33,666 bases of DNA from CAYLZW01 sp964388085 (lineage in GTDB: Bacteria > Myxococcota > UBA727 > CAYLZW01), in NCBI GenBank assembly GCA_964388085.1, contig CAYLZW010000031.1, forward strand, positions 1-33,666. Reading direction: 5' to 3'. Shown here piece after piece: positions 1-8,072 of the stretch. The translations under genes were made by a program, and so were the position numbers. Position 1 is the first letter of the stretch. Each line of letters begins with the position of its first letter. The notes below the pieces were generated by a model, which was not told where the DNA came from, did no database searches, and saw only the letters and a list, made by a program, of their open reading frames with translations.

Positions 1-542
1 TCAGGCTCACCTTGCAGGCGCAGCACCGCGAGATCGCTCGCGGGATCGCTCCCGATGACGTCGGCCTTCAGATCCCGGCCGTCGGTGAGCGAGACGAGCA
101 CCTCGTCGGCGCCCTCCACGACGTGGTTGTTGGTCAGGATGACGCCGTCCTCGACGATGACGCCGGAGCCGAGGCTGCGCTCGAGGCGCTCTTCCGGCGG
201 AGCGCGACCGGGTACGCCGAAGAAGTGGCGAAAGAGCGGGTCACTGTAGAGCGGCTGCAGCTCGCGGCGGGACAGGCGCTCGTGGCGCAGCGCGGCGATG
301 TTGACGACGGAGGAGACCACGCGCTCGGCGACCGACGGGATGGCGCCGAGGGTGGCGCCGCCGACCTCGGGCGCGTCGAGGGGGGCCTTCTCCGGCTCCT
401 CGTGCGCTTGGGCGAGATCGCGCGCGACGGGCTTGGCCGCCTCGTGCTCGAGCGTCTCCACGTCGGGGCCGCCGCAGCCGGCGCTCAGCAGCGGAACGAG
501 CAGCGCGAGCGCGCCGACGAAGTGGGGGTGAGGGGAACGCAT
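1..542 (-). CDS. HtrA/Do-family serine protease with lipobox, 3' part outside window
   Basis: Trypsin-like envelope protease that degrades or refolds misfolded periplasmic proteins. Only about 180 N-terminal residues are present; the frame is open to the window edge. The ATG at 540-542 follows a perfect Shine-Dalgarno AAGGAGG six bases upstream. The N-terminus is a signal peptide ending in LSAGC (Cys23), so the protein is probably lipid-anchored, although the -3 residue is Ser rather than the usual Leu. The protease domain shows the catalytic His140 in TNNHVV and Asp170 in SDLAVL. Their 30-residue spacing equals that of E. coli DegP (His105, Asp135). The catalytic Ser motif and any PDZ domains lie beyond position 1. 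It lies downstream of the SH3-domain gene on the same strand, 177 bases away. Family assignment is secure; the exact DegP/DegQ/DegS subtype is not decidable. Confidence 0.9.
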   Translation of the reverse strand, partial: MRSPHPHFVGALALLVPLLSAGCGGPDVETLEHEAAKPVARDLAQAHEEPEKAPLDAPEVGGATLGAIPSVAERVVSSVVNIAALRHERLSRRELQPLYSDPLFRHFFGVPGRAPPEERLERSLGSGVIVEDGVILTNNHVVEGADEVLVSLTDGRDLKADVIGSDPASDLAVLRLQGEP

Positions 543-719
543 GCGTGACCTCCTTGCGGCGAAAGGGACGCCGGCATCGGTAGCCACACGAGGAGCGGCG
601 TCGAGCGTCCGGGCCCTACCGGGCAATCCACATGCCAGGCAGCGCTGCGTGCGCCTGCCGCTGTAACGCGTTCGAGTCGCTTTCTATTCGTCGCGCTCGC
701 GGCACGAGCCGCGCAAGCT

Positions 720-1949
720 TCACAGCGGCACGTCGTAGCTGACGATGAGCGCGGGCGCGCCCTCGAGCGCGCCGGTCTCGACCGCGCAGGTCGCCTCGCC
801 ACAGGGAAAGCCGCCGTGCTCGTCGAAGTCCCGCTCGAGGAGCGCGCGCTCGAGCGCCTCCAGGATGGGGCCGGCGCCCTCGAACGGCATCAAGGCGGTC
901 TTCGCCGCGCGCAGTCGGCCCTCCGGAGCTCGCGGGATCTTCGCGAGCGTGACGGTCCAGACCTGCGTGTAATGGACGCAGCCGCCGTGGCGCACGACGA
1001 CACGAGCGCCCTTCGCGAGCTGTTGCTCTTCGACGACGTGCTGCGGCTCGAGCTTGCGCGAGCCGTCCGGCAAGAGCGGCGGCAGCTCCTCGACGTGAAC
1101 GAAGCAGTCCTGCTCGGCGGGCGCTGGTTCGGCGGCGTCGGGCGGAGCGGCGGGCCCGAGCTCGTAGCGCTCGGTCTTCGTCACGACGTCCCCTTGGAGG
1201 AATTGCACCTCGGCGACCTTGCGCCCCGGATCGAAGCGAACGCGCGTGCTGACGTCGTGGTTTCTATAGGTGCTGAACACCTCGTCGAGGGACGCGGGTC
1301 CATCGTCGGGCGTGTGGTAGGCGTAGAACACGCGCCACCAGGTGCGCTCGCGATCGTCGGGATCGCCGATCAGCACCTCGAGCTCGAGGAGCGGCACGCC
1401 GGTGGCGCTCGCCGCGTGCGCGACCAGCTTCTCGATGCGTCCGCCGCGCCAGCTCGCGCCCGGCCGCCACTCCGCGCGCACGGCCTCCGCTCCGTCGTCG
1501 AACAGACGCAGGCTGACGGCATGGCGCCAAGACCACGACGCGCTCACCGCCTCGAGCCCGTCATCGTCGTCGAGCCCGGCGCGAACCAAAAACGGCGTCA
1601 GCGTGCTGCCGAACAGGTGCCCCTGCAGCGGCGCGCCGCGCTTAGCGAGCTGAACGCTGACCCGATACCAGTGGTCGACGCGCGAGCCGACGGAAGCGCG
1701 CGCGCCTCGCTCGAGCACGGTCACCTCGGCGCCGAAGGGCAGCTTCGCGATGACGCGCGCCTCCGGGCCGGCTGCGCTGCGCAGGTTGACGTCGTGGCTC
1801 GCCACGAACACGCGCGTGTCCGCCTCGAAGGTCGTCAGCTTGTGCTGCTCGAGCGTCGGCTGCGCGCCCCGCGGCGGTGACGCGTAGGTCAGCCCGCCCG
1901 CGGGCGAGGCCAGCGTCATGACGAGGGTCAGCGGCAACAGAGCGCTCAT
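720..1949 (-). CDS. exported protein with N-terminal bacterial SH3 domain
   Basis: Protein of 409 residues from the ATG at 1947-1949; an in-frame GTG at 1967 is possible but would put six polar residues ahead of the signal peptide. Residues 1-22 form a signal peptide (SALLPLTLVMTLASPAGG). Residues about 45-118 match a bacterial SH3 (SH3b) domain: VNLRSAAGPEARVIAKLPFG, then a WYRV strand and a GHLFGSTL close. SH3b domains typically bind peptidoglycan or peptide ligands. The remaining ~290 residues, rich in charged residues and containing a few Cys, are unrecognised. It reads toward the HtrA gene and diverges from the cytochrome gene. A periplasmic or cell-wall role is inferred from the signal and SH3 domain only. 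Confidence 0.8.
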   Translation of the reverse strand: MSALLPLTLVMTLASPAGGLTYASPPRGAQPTLEQHKLTTFEADTRVFVASHDVNLRSAAGPEARVIAKLPFGAEVTVLERGARASVGSRVDHWYRVSVQLAKRGAPLQGHLFGSTLTPFLVRAGLDDDDGLEAVSASWSWRHAVSLRLFDDGAEAVRAEWRPGASWRGGRIEKLVAHAASATGVPLLELEVLIGDPDDRERTWWRVFYAYHTPDDGPASLDEVFSTYRNHDVSTRVRFDPGRKVAEVQFLQGDVVTKTERYELGPAAPPDAAEPAPAEQDCFVHVEELPPLLPDGSRKLEPQHVVEEQQLAKGARVVVRHGGCVHYTQVWTVTLAKIPRAPEGRLRAAKTALMPFEGAGPILEALERALLERDFDEHGGFPCGEATCAVETGALEGAPALIVSYDVPL

Positions 1950-2095
1950 GAGGCCGTGAGCGTACACGATGCTCTCGGCGCCGGACCGGCGGTGTGCTTT
2001 CGCACCCGGCTCCTCTGCCGGCTGCGTGTTCTTGCGCGGGGTGCAGGCCGCGTTCGAGCCTGGTACTGCAGCGGAGGGAGAGGAGGGCGTTCGCC

Positions 2096-3454
2096 ATGAG
2101 GTGGAGCCTCGCCGTCGTCATCGCCGCGGTCGTCGTCGTGAGCGCGCTCGCGACCTGCGCGCCCGCCGGGCCCGCGCCCGACGTGGAGGCGCTGCGCGAT
2201 CCGCTGATGTGCCGGAGCTGTCACGCGGATCACTACCGCGAGTGGTCGGGCAGCATGCACGCGTACGCCTCCAAGGATCCCGTCTTCCTCGCCATGAACG
2301 CGCGCGGGCAGCGCGAGACGAACGGGGCGCTCGGTGACTTCTGCGTCCGCTGCCACGCGCCCATGGCGGTGGCGCTCGGCGCGACCACGGACGGCCTCAA
2401 CCTGGCCGAGCTCCCCGAGGAGCTGCAGGGCATCACCTGCGTGTTCTGTCACTCGGTGGCGGCGGTGACCGGCGAGCACAACAGCCCGCTCGTGCTGCTC
2501 GAGGACGGCACCATGCGCGGCGGCATCAAGGACCCCATCGAGGGAGCGCCGCACCGCACGGCGTACTCGCCGCTGCACGATCGCACACAGCTCGAGTCCT
2601 CGACGCTGTGCGGCGCCTGTCACGACATCGTGGTGCCGAACGGATTTCACCTCGAGCGCAGCTTCAAGGAGTGGCGCGAGAGCCTGTACTCGAAGGAAGA
2701 GCAGGGCGCGCTCTCCTGCAGCGCGTGCCACATGTCCGGCAGCGACGCGCCGGTCGCGAGCCTCGCCGGCGCTCCCGTGCGACGACGACACAGCCACGCG
2801 TTCCCGGGCGTCGATCTGGCGCTCACCGCGTTCCCGGAGCGCGACGAGCAGCGCGCGCTCGTGCAGCGCTTCCTCGACTCCTCTCTCGGCGCGCAGCTGT
2901 GCGTCGAGGACACGGGCGGCCTCACCGAGGTGCGGGTGGATCTCGAGAACCTCGCCGCCGGGCACGCGTTCCCGAGCGGCGCCACGCAGGATCGCCGCGT
3001 GTGGGTGGAGGTGCGCGCGTTCGTCGGGGACGAGGAGGTTTACGCGTCCGGTGTCGTGCAGGAGGGCGAGCCCTTGTTCAGCGCGGAGGACCCGGATCTG
3101 TGGTGGCTCGGGCACGAGATGTATGACGAGGCCGGCGCGCTGACGCACGACTTCTGGGAGGTGCGCAGCGTCGAGGGAGAGCTCCTGCCTGCGCCCACCG
3201 CGCGCTTCCCCTTCGAGCCCGGCTATCGCGAGACGCACGTCATCAAGAGCTATGTGATCGCCGGCTTACCGCCCGATCGCGTGACGGTGCGGGTGCGGGT
3301 GCGCCCCATGGGCCTCGATGTGCTCGATGACCTGATCGCGAGCGGCGACCTCGATCCCGCCGTGCGCGAGCAGATGCCGACCTTCGATCTGAAGAGCACC
3401 GTGCTCGAATGGCGCAATGACCTCGGCGAACGGTGCGTCCCCGCTTCACGGTGA
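2096..3454 (+). CDS. pentaheme c-type cytochrome lipoprotein
   Basis: Electron-transfer protein of 452 residues. The ATG at 2096 is chosen because GGAGGGAGAGGAGGG lies just upstream and a signal peptide begins there; an upstream in-frame ATG at 1994 would precede it by 34 implausible residues. The signal ends in LATC (Cys21), a probable lipobox. Five CxxCH heme-attachment motifs lie at residues 39-43, 83-87, 115-119, 172-176 and 208-212. The spacing and many extra His resemble the cytochrome c554 / multiheme group. The C-terminal half has the AGHAFPSGATQDRRVWVEV signature seen in multiheme cytochrome family proteins. It is the first gene of a plus-strand cluster, followed 13 bases later by type II NADH dehydrogenase. 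That suggests a role in respiratory electron flow; the electron acceptor is unknown. Confidence 0.88.
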   Translation: MRWSLAVVIAAVVVVSALATCAPAGPAPDVEALRDPLMCRSCHADHYREWSGSMHAYASKDPVFLAMNARGQRETNGALGDFCVRCHAPMAVALGATTDGLNLAELPEELQGITCVFCHSVAAVTGEHNSPLVLLEDGTMRGGIKDPIEGAPHRTAYSPLHDRTQLESSTLCGACHDIVVPNGFHLERSFKEWRESLYSKEEQGALSCSACHMSGSDAPVASLAGAPVRRRHSHAFPGVDLALTAFPERDEQRALVQRFLDSSLGAQLCVEDTGGLTEVRVDLENLAAGHAFPSGATQDRRVWVEVRAFVGDEEVYASGVVQEGEPLFSAEDPDLWWLGHEMYDEAGALTHDFWEVRSVEGELLPAPTARFPFEPGYRETHVIKSYVIAGLPPDRVTVRVRVRPMGLDVLDDLIASGDLDPAVREQMPTFDLKSTVLEWRNDLGERCVPASR

Positions 3455-3467
3455 CTACAGTAAGGGC

Positions 3468-4892
3468 ATGACTGCGAGCCACAGCTCGCGACCCGACGGC
3501 CGCGAGACGAAACGTCTGCCCCATGTCGTCATCCTCGGTGGCGGCTTCGCCGGTCTCGACGCCGCGCGGGCCTTGAAGCGCGCTCCCGTCCACGTGACGC
3601 TGGTCGACCGCCAGAACCACCACCTGTTCCAGCCGCTGCTGTACCAGGTCGCGACCGCCGCGCTCTCATCGCCCGACATCACCGCGCCGGTGCGCAAGCT
3701 GCTGCGCCGGCAAGACAACGCCACCGTGCTGCTCGGTGACGTCGACCACATCAACCTCGACAAGCGCTGCGTCGCGTTCGAGGACGGCGACACGCTCGAC
3801 TTCGACTACCTGATCGTGGCCACGGGCTCGACGCACACCTACTTCGGACACGACGAGTGGGGCGCCTACGCCCCGGGCCTCAAGACGGTGGCGGACGCCC
3901 TGCTCATCCGCGACCGCGTGCTCTCCGCGTTCGAGGCCGCCGAGCGCGAGCCCGATCCCGACGTCCGCCGCGAGCTGCTCACCTTCGTCGTCGTCGGCGG
4001 CGGCCCCACCGGCGTCGAGCTCGCGGGCGCCATCGCCGAGATCGCGTTTCAGGTGATCCGGCGCGACTTCCGCAACTTCGACCCGCAGGAGGCGTGCGTC
4101 TTCCTGGTCGAGGCCATGGATCGCCTATTGCTGCAGTACCCGGCCGACCTCTCCGCGAGCGCGCAGCGCCAGCTCGAGAGCGTCGGCGTGAAGGTGCGCT
4201 TGAACGCGAAGGTGACGGGCGTCGACGAGCGCGGGGTCACCCTGGCGGACGGGCGCATCGACGCGCGCACGACGCTGTGGGGGGCCGGCGTGCAGGGCTC
4301 CGCGCTCGGCAAGTCCCTCGGCGTCGAGCTGCACCGCTCGGGCCGCGTGCTCGTGCGTCCGGACCTCACCGTGCCCGGGCACGACGACGTCTACGTGGTG
4401 GGCGATCTCGCGTACATGGTCGAGAACGACAAGCCCGTGCCGGCGCTGGCGCCCTCGGCCAAGCAGATGGGCAAGCACGCGGCGAAGAACATCAAACGCT
4501 CGCTGGCGAACGAGCCGACGCTGCCGTTCCACTACAAAGACCGCGGCACGCTCGCGACCATCGGCCGCTCGAAGGCGGTCGGCATGGTGGGCAAGATGAA
4601 GCTACGCGGCTTCCCTGCCTGGTTCTTCTGGACGTTCATCCACCTGATGTACCTCGTCGGCTTCAAGAACCGCGTGCTCGTGCTCGCCGAGTGGGCCTGG
4701 TCGTACTTCACCTTCGGACGCGGCGCGCGCGTCATCATCGACGCCAGCGACGACATGCAGCGGCTGCGCGCGCGAGCGGGCGGCCGCCTCGAGGTGGGAG
4801 CCCGCGCGGTGCCGCCGCTGCCGGCGCCCCGCGTCCTCGAGCCCGCGTCCCCGCCGCGACGCCGCGAGGGTGAGCAGCGCCCGCATCCATGA
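3468..4892 (+). CDS. ndh: type II NADH dehydrogenase (NDH-2)
   Basis: Single-subunit flavoenzyme of 474 residues that oxidises NADH and reduces quinone at the inner face of the membrane without pumping protons. The FAD-binding motif GGGFAG is at residues 24-29, followed by the NDH-2 signature HHLFQPLLYQVATA. The NADH-binding GGGPTG is at 177-182, and the second FAD motif YVVGDLAY is near 309-316. The PALAPSAKQMGKHAAKNI segment and the aromatic C-terminal membrane-associating helices (residues 383-415) complete the family layout. The start at ATG 3468 sits behind TAAGGG and the upstream stop codon. A proline/arginine-rich tail of about 45 residues extends past the usual end. It overlaps the next gene by an ATGA, so the two are translationally coupled. 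FAD/NDH-2 identity is firm. Confidence 0.92.
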   Translation: MTASHSSRPDGRETKRLPHVVILGGGFAGLDAARALKRAPVHVTLVDRQNHHLFQPLLYQVATAALSSPDITAPVRKLLRRQDNATVLLGDVDHINLDKRCVAFEDGDTLDFDYLIVATGSTHTYFGHDEWGAYAPGLKTVADALLIRDRVLSAFEAAEREPDPDVRRELLTFVVVGGGPTGVELAGAIAEIAFQVIRRDFRNFDPQEACVFLVEAMDRLLLQYPADLSASAQRQLESVGVKVRLNAKVTGVDERGVTLADGRIDARTTLWGAGVQGSALGKSLGVELHRSGRVLVRPDLTVPGHDDVYVVGDLAYMVENDKPVPALAPSAKQMGKHAAKNIKRSLANEPTLPFHYKDRGTLATIGRSKAVGMVGKMKLRGFPAWFFWTFIHLMYLVGFKNRVLVLAEWAWSYFTFGRGARVIIDASDDMQRLRARAGGRLEVGARAVPPLPAPRVLEPASPPRRREGEQRPHP

Positions 4893-5539
4893 ACTACCTG
4901 AGCCACGGGCGGCACTACCTGCACGGTGATCCCTGGATCGTCGCGGGCACCTCGCTGCCCGACTGGCTCGGCGCCGTGGATCGGCGCTGCCGCATCGTCC
5001 CGGCGCGAGCGGAGGAGCAGAGCGCCGCGCCCGGTCCCCTCGGCGCCCTCGCGCGCGGCGTGCTGGCGCACCTGGCGGACGATCGCTGGTTTCACTCGAA
5101 CGCCTGTTTCGACGAGGTCACCGGCGAGCTCACCCGCCGCATCCGCGCGGCGTACCCGGAGCACCGGCGCCTGCGCGCGAGCTTCATCGCGCACATCCTG
5201 CTCGAGATGCTGCTGGACGCGTCGCTCGACCGGCGCGGCCAGGTCACCTTCGACGCCTACTACGCCGCCCTCGAGCACATCGCTCCCGACGAGCTGCAGC
5301 GCTGCGCGGTCGAGCTCACCAACCGGCCGAGCGAGGACCTGTCCCGCGGCCTCCGCTTCTTTCGGCGCGTACGCTTCCTGTACGGCTACCGCGACGACGA
5401 CGCCCTCCTGCGCAGGCTCACGGGCACGCTCACCCGCGCACGTCAGCCAGCGCTCCCGGGGACATTCCATGAGCTGCTCCCTGGCGCTCGGCGACTCGTT
5501 CATGAGCGCGCCGAAGAGCTGCTCACCCCGGCGGGTTAG
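4889..5539 (+). CDS. conserved hypothetical helical protein, weakly DUF479/AcpH-like
   Basis: Protein of 216 residues starting in the ATGA overlap with the NADH dehydrogenase stop. There is no signal peptide or membrane helix. The start MNYLSHGRHYL, followed by AGTSLPDWLGAVDRR and later GVLAHLADDRWFH and AHILLEMLLD, resembles in layout the acyl-carrier-protein phosphodiesterase (DUF479) fold, where a short MNxLAH start, a GxxLxD motif and buried His/Asp residues bind metal. The match is by eye and distant, so I do not assign the enzymatic function. Several conserved-looking His and Asp residues would fit a metal-dependent hydrolase. It is the third gene of the cytochrome-NDH cluster, and the next gene starts nine bases after its stop. 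Confidence 0.72.
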   Translation: MNYLSHGRHYLHGDPWIVAGTSLPDWLGAVDRRCRIVPARAEEQSAAPGPLGALARGVLAHLADDRWFHSNACFDEVTGELTRRIRAAYPEHRRLRASFIAHILLEMLLDASLDRRGQVTFDAYYAALEHIAPDELQRCAVELTNRPSEDLSRGLRFFRRVRFLYGYRDDDALLRRLTGTLTRARQPALPGTFHELLPGARRLVHERAEELLTPAG

Positions 5540-5548
5540 AGTGGTCGT

Positions 5549-6040
5549 ATGAACCTCTTGCGATCGCTCCCCTGCCGCGCGCATGTCGTGGCTCTGTCGT
5601 CGCTGATGTTGCTCTTCTCGCTCGGTTGTTCGGACAAGCGGTCGCCCGAGCAGCAGATCGAGGCGCTGCTCGAGCAGGGCGTCAAAGCGCTCGAGGACAA
5701 GGACATCAAGGCCGCCGGCGAGCTCCTCGCGGACAGCTACCGAGACTCGAACGGCCGTGACCAGCGTCAGATGAAGGGCATCGCCTTCCTCGTGCTACGG
5801 CGAGGCCCCGTGCACCTGTCATTGTCCGACAAGAAGATCGAGCTCGATGCGAGCGGCACAAACGCCACCGTGAGCATGAAGGTGACGGCGCTGCAGACGG
5901 CGGGCGCCCCCCAGACGGTCGGCGACCTCATGCCACGCGGCCGAGCCATCGACGTGCAGGTTCACGTCGTGAAAGAGGGCGACGACTGGCGGGTCACGGC
6001 CATCGAAGGAGACGGCATGGGATCGTCCGACTTCGAATAG
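5549..6040 (+). CDS. small lipoprotein, NTF2-like fold suspected
   Basis: Exported protein of 163 residues. The signal peptide has a hydrophobic core (VALSSLMLLFSLGC) and a lipidation Cys at the end, so it is probably membrane-anchored. After it come an acidic helix (SPEQQIEALLEQGVKALEDK) and strands with DDWRVTAIEGDGMG near the C-terminus. This pattern of an N-terminal helix, a load-bearing beta sheet and a terminal WRV strand is common in NTF2-like/SnoaL-type lipoproteins that sense or bind small ligands. No catalytic residue is evident. It is the last gene of the plus-strand cluster; the next gene is convergent. Function unknown. Confidence 0.82.
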   Translation: MNLLRSLPCRAHVVALSSLMLLFSLGCSDKRSPEQQIEALLEQGVKALEDKDIKAAGELLADSYRDSNGRDQRQMKGIAFLVLRRGPVHLSLSDKKIELDASGTNATVSMKVTALQTAGAPQTVGDLMPRGRAIDVQVHVVKEGDDWRVTAIEGDGMGSSDFE

Positions 6041-6139
6041 GGCAAAACAAAGACCCCACGCCAGAGCGCAACGCCGCGGGATCGCATCCGTGTCTTCGTC
6101 GCTTCGTCGCTTTGTCGCGGCGTCGCGGGAGACTTCTTC

Positions 6140-7117
6140 TCAGGGCGTAACGCGAACGATCGGCGTCGACGAGAACAGCGTCCACACCTCGCCATCGCGG
6201 TAGGGCTCGCCGTCCTCGTTGTCGATGCCGACGCAGGCGTACTCGGCCGTCTCCAGCACGTCGAGCTTCGCGTCGGCCTCCGCGTCGGAGGCGGCGAAGT
6301 ACTGAATGTCGGGATCGAAGCTCGAGTCGTTCGACGACGTGTTGCGGATCATCTTGCGGCACCCGTTCGAGAGCTTCTGCAGATCGGTGGGGTAGAGCTC
6401 GCCGCTGCCTTGCCAGTTGTACGAGTGGATGAAGCGCACCTCCGGGCAGGCGCCCTCGTCGAGGTTCGAGAAGAAGAGGTGGCGGCGCGCCCCGCTGTCG
6501 AAGGTGCAATTCACCAGCGGGAAGTCACGTACGGCGACGTAGTGCTCGCCCGGAAACGCGGTCGATTCATAGACGTAGGCGCAGCCGTAGTCGTCCGGGA
6601 AGGCGGCGTAGGCGATGACGTTCGCGGGCGGCGTGCCGGAGCAGCTCCAATCGGGCGCCGCGCTGGCGGGCTGCGTTGAGGGGCAGGGCTCGTCGGCGGT
6701 GCTGCAATAGTGGTGCGTCCCGGCGTTATTCGTGTTGCAGGGCTCTGCCGGGACGTCGAACGTGCAGTTGTCGTCCACCCGGTCGGCGCAGAACCCGGCC
6801 CAAGCCTCGTTCGTGAGGGGATCCGCGTCGCCGCAGGTGCCCTGCGGTTCGCCCTCGCCCTCGCCCTCACCCTCGCCCTCGCCCTCACCTTCGCCTTCCC
6901 CTTCGCCCTCACCTTCGCCTTCCCCCTCACCTTCGCCTTCCCCCTCACCCTCGCCTTCGCCCTCACCCTCGCCTTCGCCCTCACCTTCGCCTTCCCCCTC
7001 CCCTTCCCCTTCGCCGCTGACGCCGGCGTCGACCTCGGGGATGTCCGCGACGAGGCACGCGCTCACGAGCGAGAGAGGGAGCCAGCAGAACAGGGCGAAG
7101 AGGGGGAGGCGCTTCAT
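6140..7117 (-). CDS. Cys-rich lipoprotein with 28-unit Gly-Glu linker (paralog A)
   Basis: Protein of 325 residues. The signal peptide ends in LVSAC (Cys21), a good lipobox. Residues 35-90 are 28 uninterrupted GE dipeptides encoded by 6848-7015, which would act as an extended, highly acidic tether between membrane anchor and domain. The remaining ~235 residues form a Cys-rich domain with CGDADPLTNEAWAGFCADRV, YESTAFPGEHYVAV, ARRHLFF, LSNGCRKM and PDIQYFAAS. The same landmarks occur in the same order in the neighbouring gene, so the two are tandem paralogs. I do not recognise the domain. The start lies six bases after the paralog's stop, with GGAG upstream, so they are probably co-transcribed. 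A cell-surface role is inferred from the lipobox and tether. Confidence 0.86.
   Translation of the reverse strand: MKRLPLFALFCWLPLSLVSACLVADIPEVDAGVSGEGEGEGEGEGEGEGEGEGEGEGEGEGEGEGEGEGEGEGEGEGEGEGEGEGEGEGEPQGTCGDADPLTNEAWAGFCADRVDDNCTFDVPAEPCNTNNAGTHHYCSTADEPCPSTQPASAAPDWSCSGTPPANVIAYAAFPDDYGCAYVYESTAFPGEHYVAVRDFPLVNCTFDSGARRHLFFSNLDEGACPEVRFIHSYNWQGSGELYPTDLQKLSNGCRKMIRNTSSNDSSFDPDIQYFAASDAEADAKLDVLETAEYACVGIDNEDGEPYRDGEVWTLFSSTPIVRVTP
6848..7015 (-). repeat. (GE)28 coding low-complexity repeat
   Basis: 168 bases of GGC/GGG/GGA + GAG/GAA hexamers coding 28 Gly-Glu units. Synonymous positions vary (GAG versus GAA, GGC versus GGG), so the array is not perfectly homogeneous at DNA level although the protein is. 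A similar array in the opposite orientation is at 27429-27536. Confidence 0.95.
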
Positions 7118-7123
7118 GTCAGT

Positions 7124-8005
7124 TCACTCCGAGACGATTTGGAGAGGTGCCGAGGCCTGCACGTACCAGCGCTCGGTCGGGCGGTAGGGCTGGTCGTTCA
7201 GGTTGTCGATGCCGACACACGCGATCTCGGCCGTGTCGAGCACGGCGAGCTTGGCGAGCGCCTCGGCGCGGGAGGCGGCGAAGTATTGAATGTCGGGGCT
7301 GAAGCCGGAGCCGCCGAAGGCGATGTTCTTCACCATCTTGCGGCACCCGTTCGAGAGCTTCTGGTCATCGACGGGATAGAGGTCGCCCGTCGGGTTTTCG
7401 TTCGGGTAGGCGTGGATGTACGTGATGCCGTCGCAGGCGCCGTCGTCGAGGTCGGCGAAAAAGAGGTGCCTGCGCGCGAAGCGGTCCGCGTTGCAGTCGG
7501 CGGCCGGGGTGACCGGCGGGCTCGGCGGTCCGAACGGGTTCGCGCCGTCGGTGTACGAGTAGGCGACGTAGTGCTCGCCGGGCGCGGCCTCCGATTCGTA
7601 CACGAACACGCACAGCTCGACGACGTTCGGGTTGTTTGGGTCCGCCTGGTAGCCGTACGCGAGCACGTTCGCGGGCGCGCTGCCCTGGCAGTCCCACTGC
7701 GGGGGCGCGCTGCCCGGTTGTGTAGCCGGGCACGCCTCGTCGCCGGTGTTGCAGTAGTTGTGTGTGCTCGTCGCGCTGGAGCAGGGCGTGGTGTCGTCGT
7801 CGACGCGGCAGTTGTCGTCGACCCGGTCGGCGCAGAAGCCCACCCAGCCGCCGTTCGTCAGCGGATCGTCGTCGCCGCAGTCACTCCCGGCGTCCGCGCC
7901 ACCCAAAGGCGGCCCGGCGTCGAGCGGCGTCGTGCCGGGCGCGGCAGGGCAGCCGAGCGGCGCGGCGAGCAACGCCAGAGAGAGCATCGTGCGCACCACC
8001 CACAT
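7124..8005 (-). CDS. Cys-rich lipoprotein (paralog B)
   Basis: Protein of 293 residues. I take the ATG at 8003-8005 because GGGAGG lies eight bases upstream and a signal peptide starts there; the open frame extends further upstream but passes through the terminator of the preceding operon. The signal ends in APLGC (Cys19), a probable though imperfect lipobox. A short Ala/Gly/Asp/Pro linker replaces the GE tether of paralog A. The domain begins CGDDDPLTNGGWVGFCADRV and shares YESEAAPGEHYVAY, ARRHLFF, LYPVDDQKLSNGCRKM and PDIQYFAAS with paralog A. It carries an insertion around its GPPSPPVTP segment that paralog A lacks. At least eight Cys appear conserved between the two, suggesting disulphide bonding outside the cytoplasm. 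Function unknown. Confidence 0.86.
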   Translation of the reverse strand: MWVVRTMLSLALLAAPLGCPAAPGTTPLDAGPPLGGADAGSDCGDDDPLTNGGWVGFCADRVDDNCRVDDDTTPCSSATSTHNYCNTGDEACPATQPGSAPPQWDCQGSAPANVLAYGYQADPNNPNVVELCVFVYESEAAPGEHYVAYSYTDGANPFGPPSPPVTPAADCNADRFARRHLFFADLDDGACDGITYIHAYPNENPTGDLYPVDDQKLSNGCRKMVKNIAFGGSGFSPDIQYFAASRAEALAKLAVLDTAEIACVGIDNLNDQPYRPTERWYVQASAPLQIVSE

Positions 8006-8017
8006 GCTGCAGCCTCC

Positions 8018-8035
8018 CACGAGGCGAGCCTCGTG
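8018..8035. promoter_or_regulatory. hairpin directly upstream of the paralog B ribosome-binding site
   Basis: Perfect 7-base arms CACGAGG and CCTCGTG with a four-base loop. On the minus-strand transcript the stem ends immediately before the GGGAGG that serves the lipoprotein start at 8005. It could stabilise the leader or modulate ribosome access; it could also be a DNA palindrome. Confidence 0.4.
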
Positions 8036-8072
8036 CCGCTGCAGGGTAGCGCGCAAAGCCGGAGGGCGAAAA

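Noticed and set aside
6071..6123. Possible terminator between the NTF2-like lipoprotein and paralog A
   Set aside because: The only matching arms (ACGCCGCG and CGCGGCGT) are 37 bases apart and there is no T-run.
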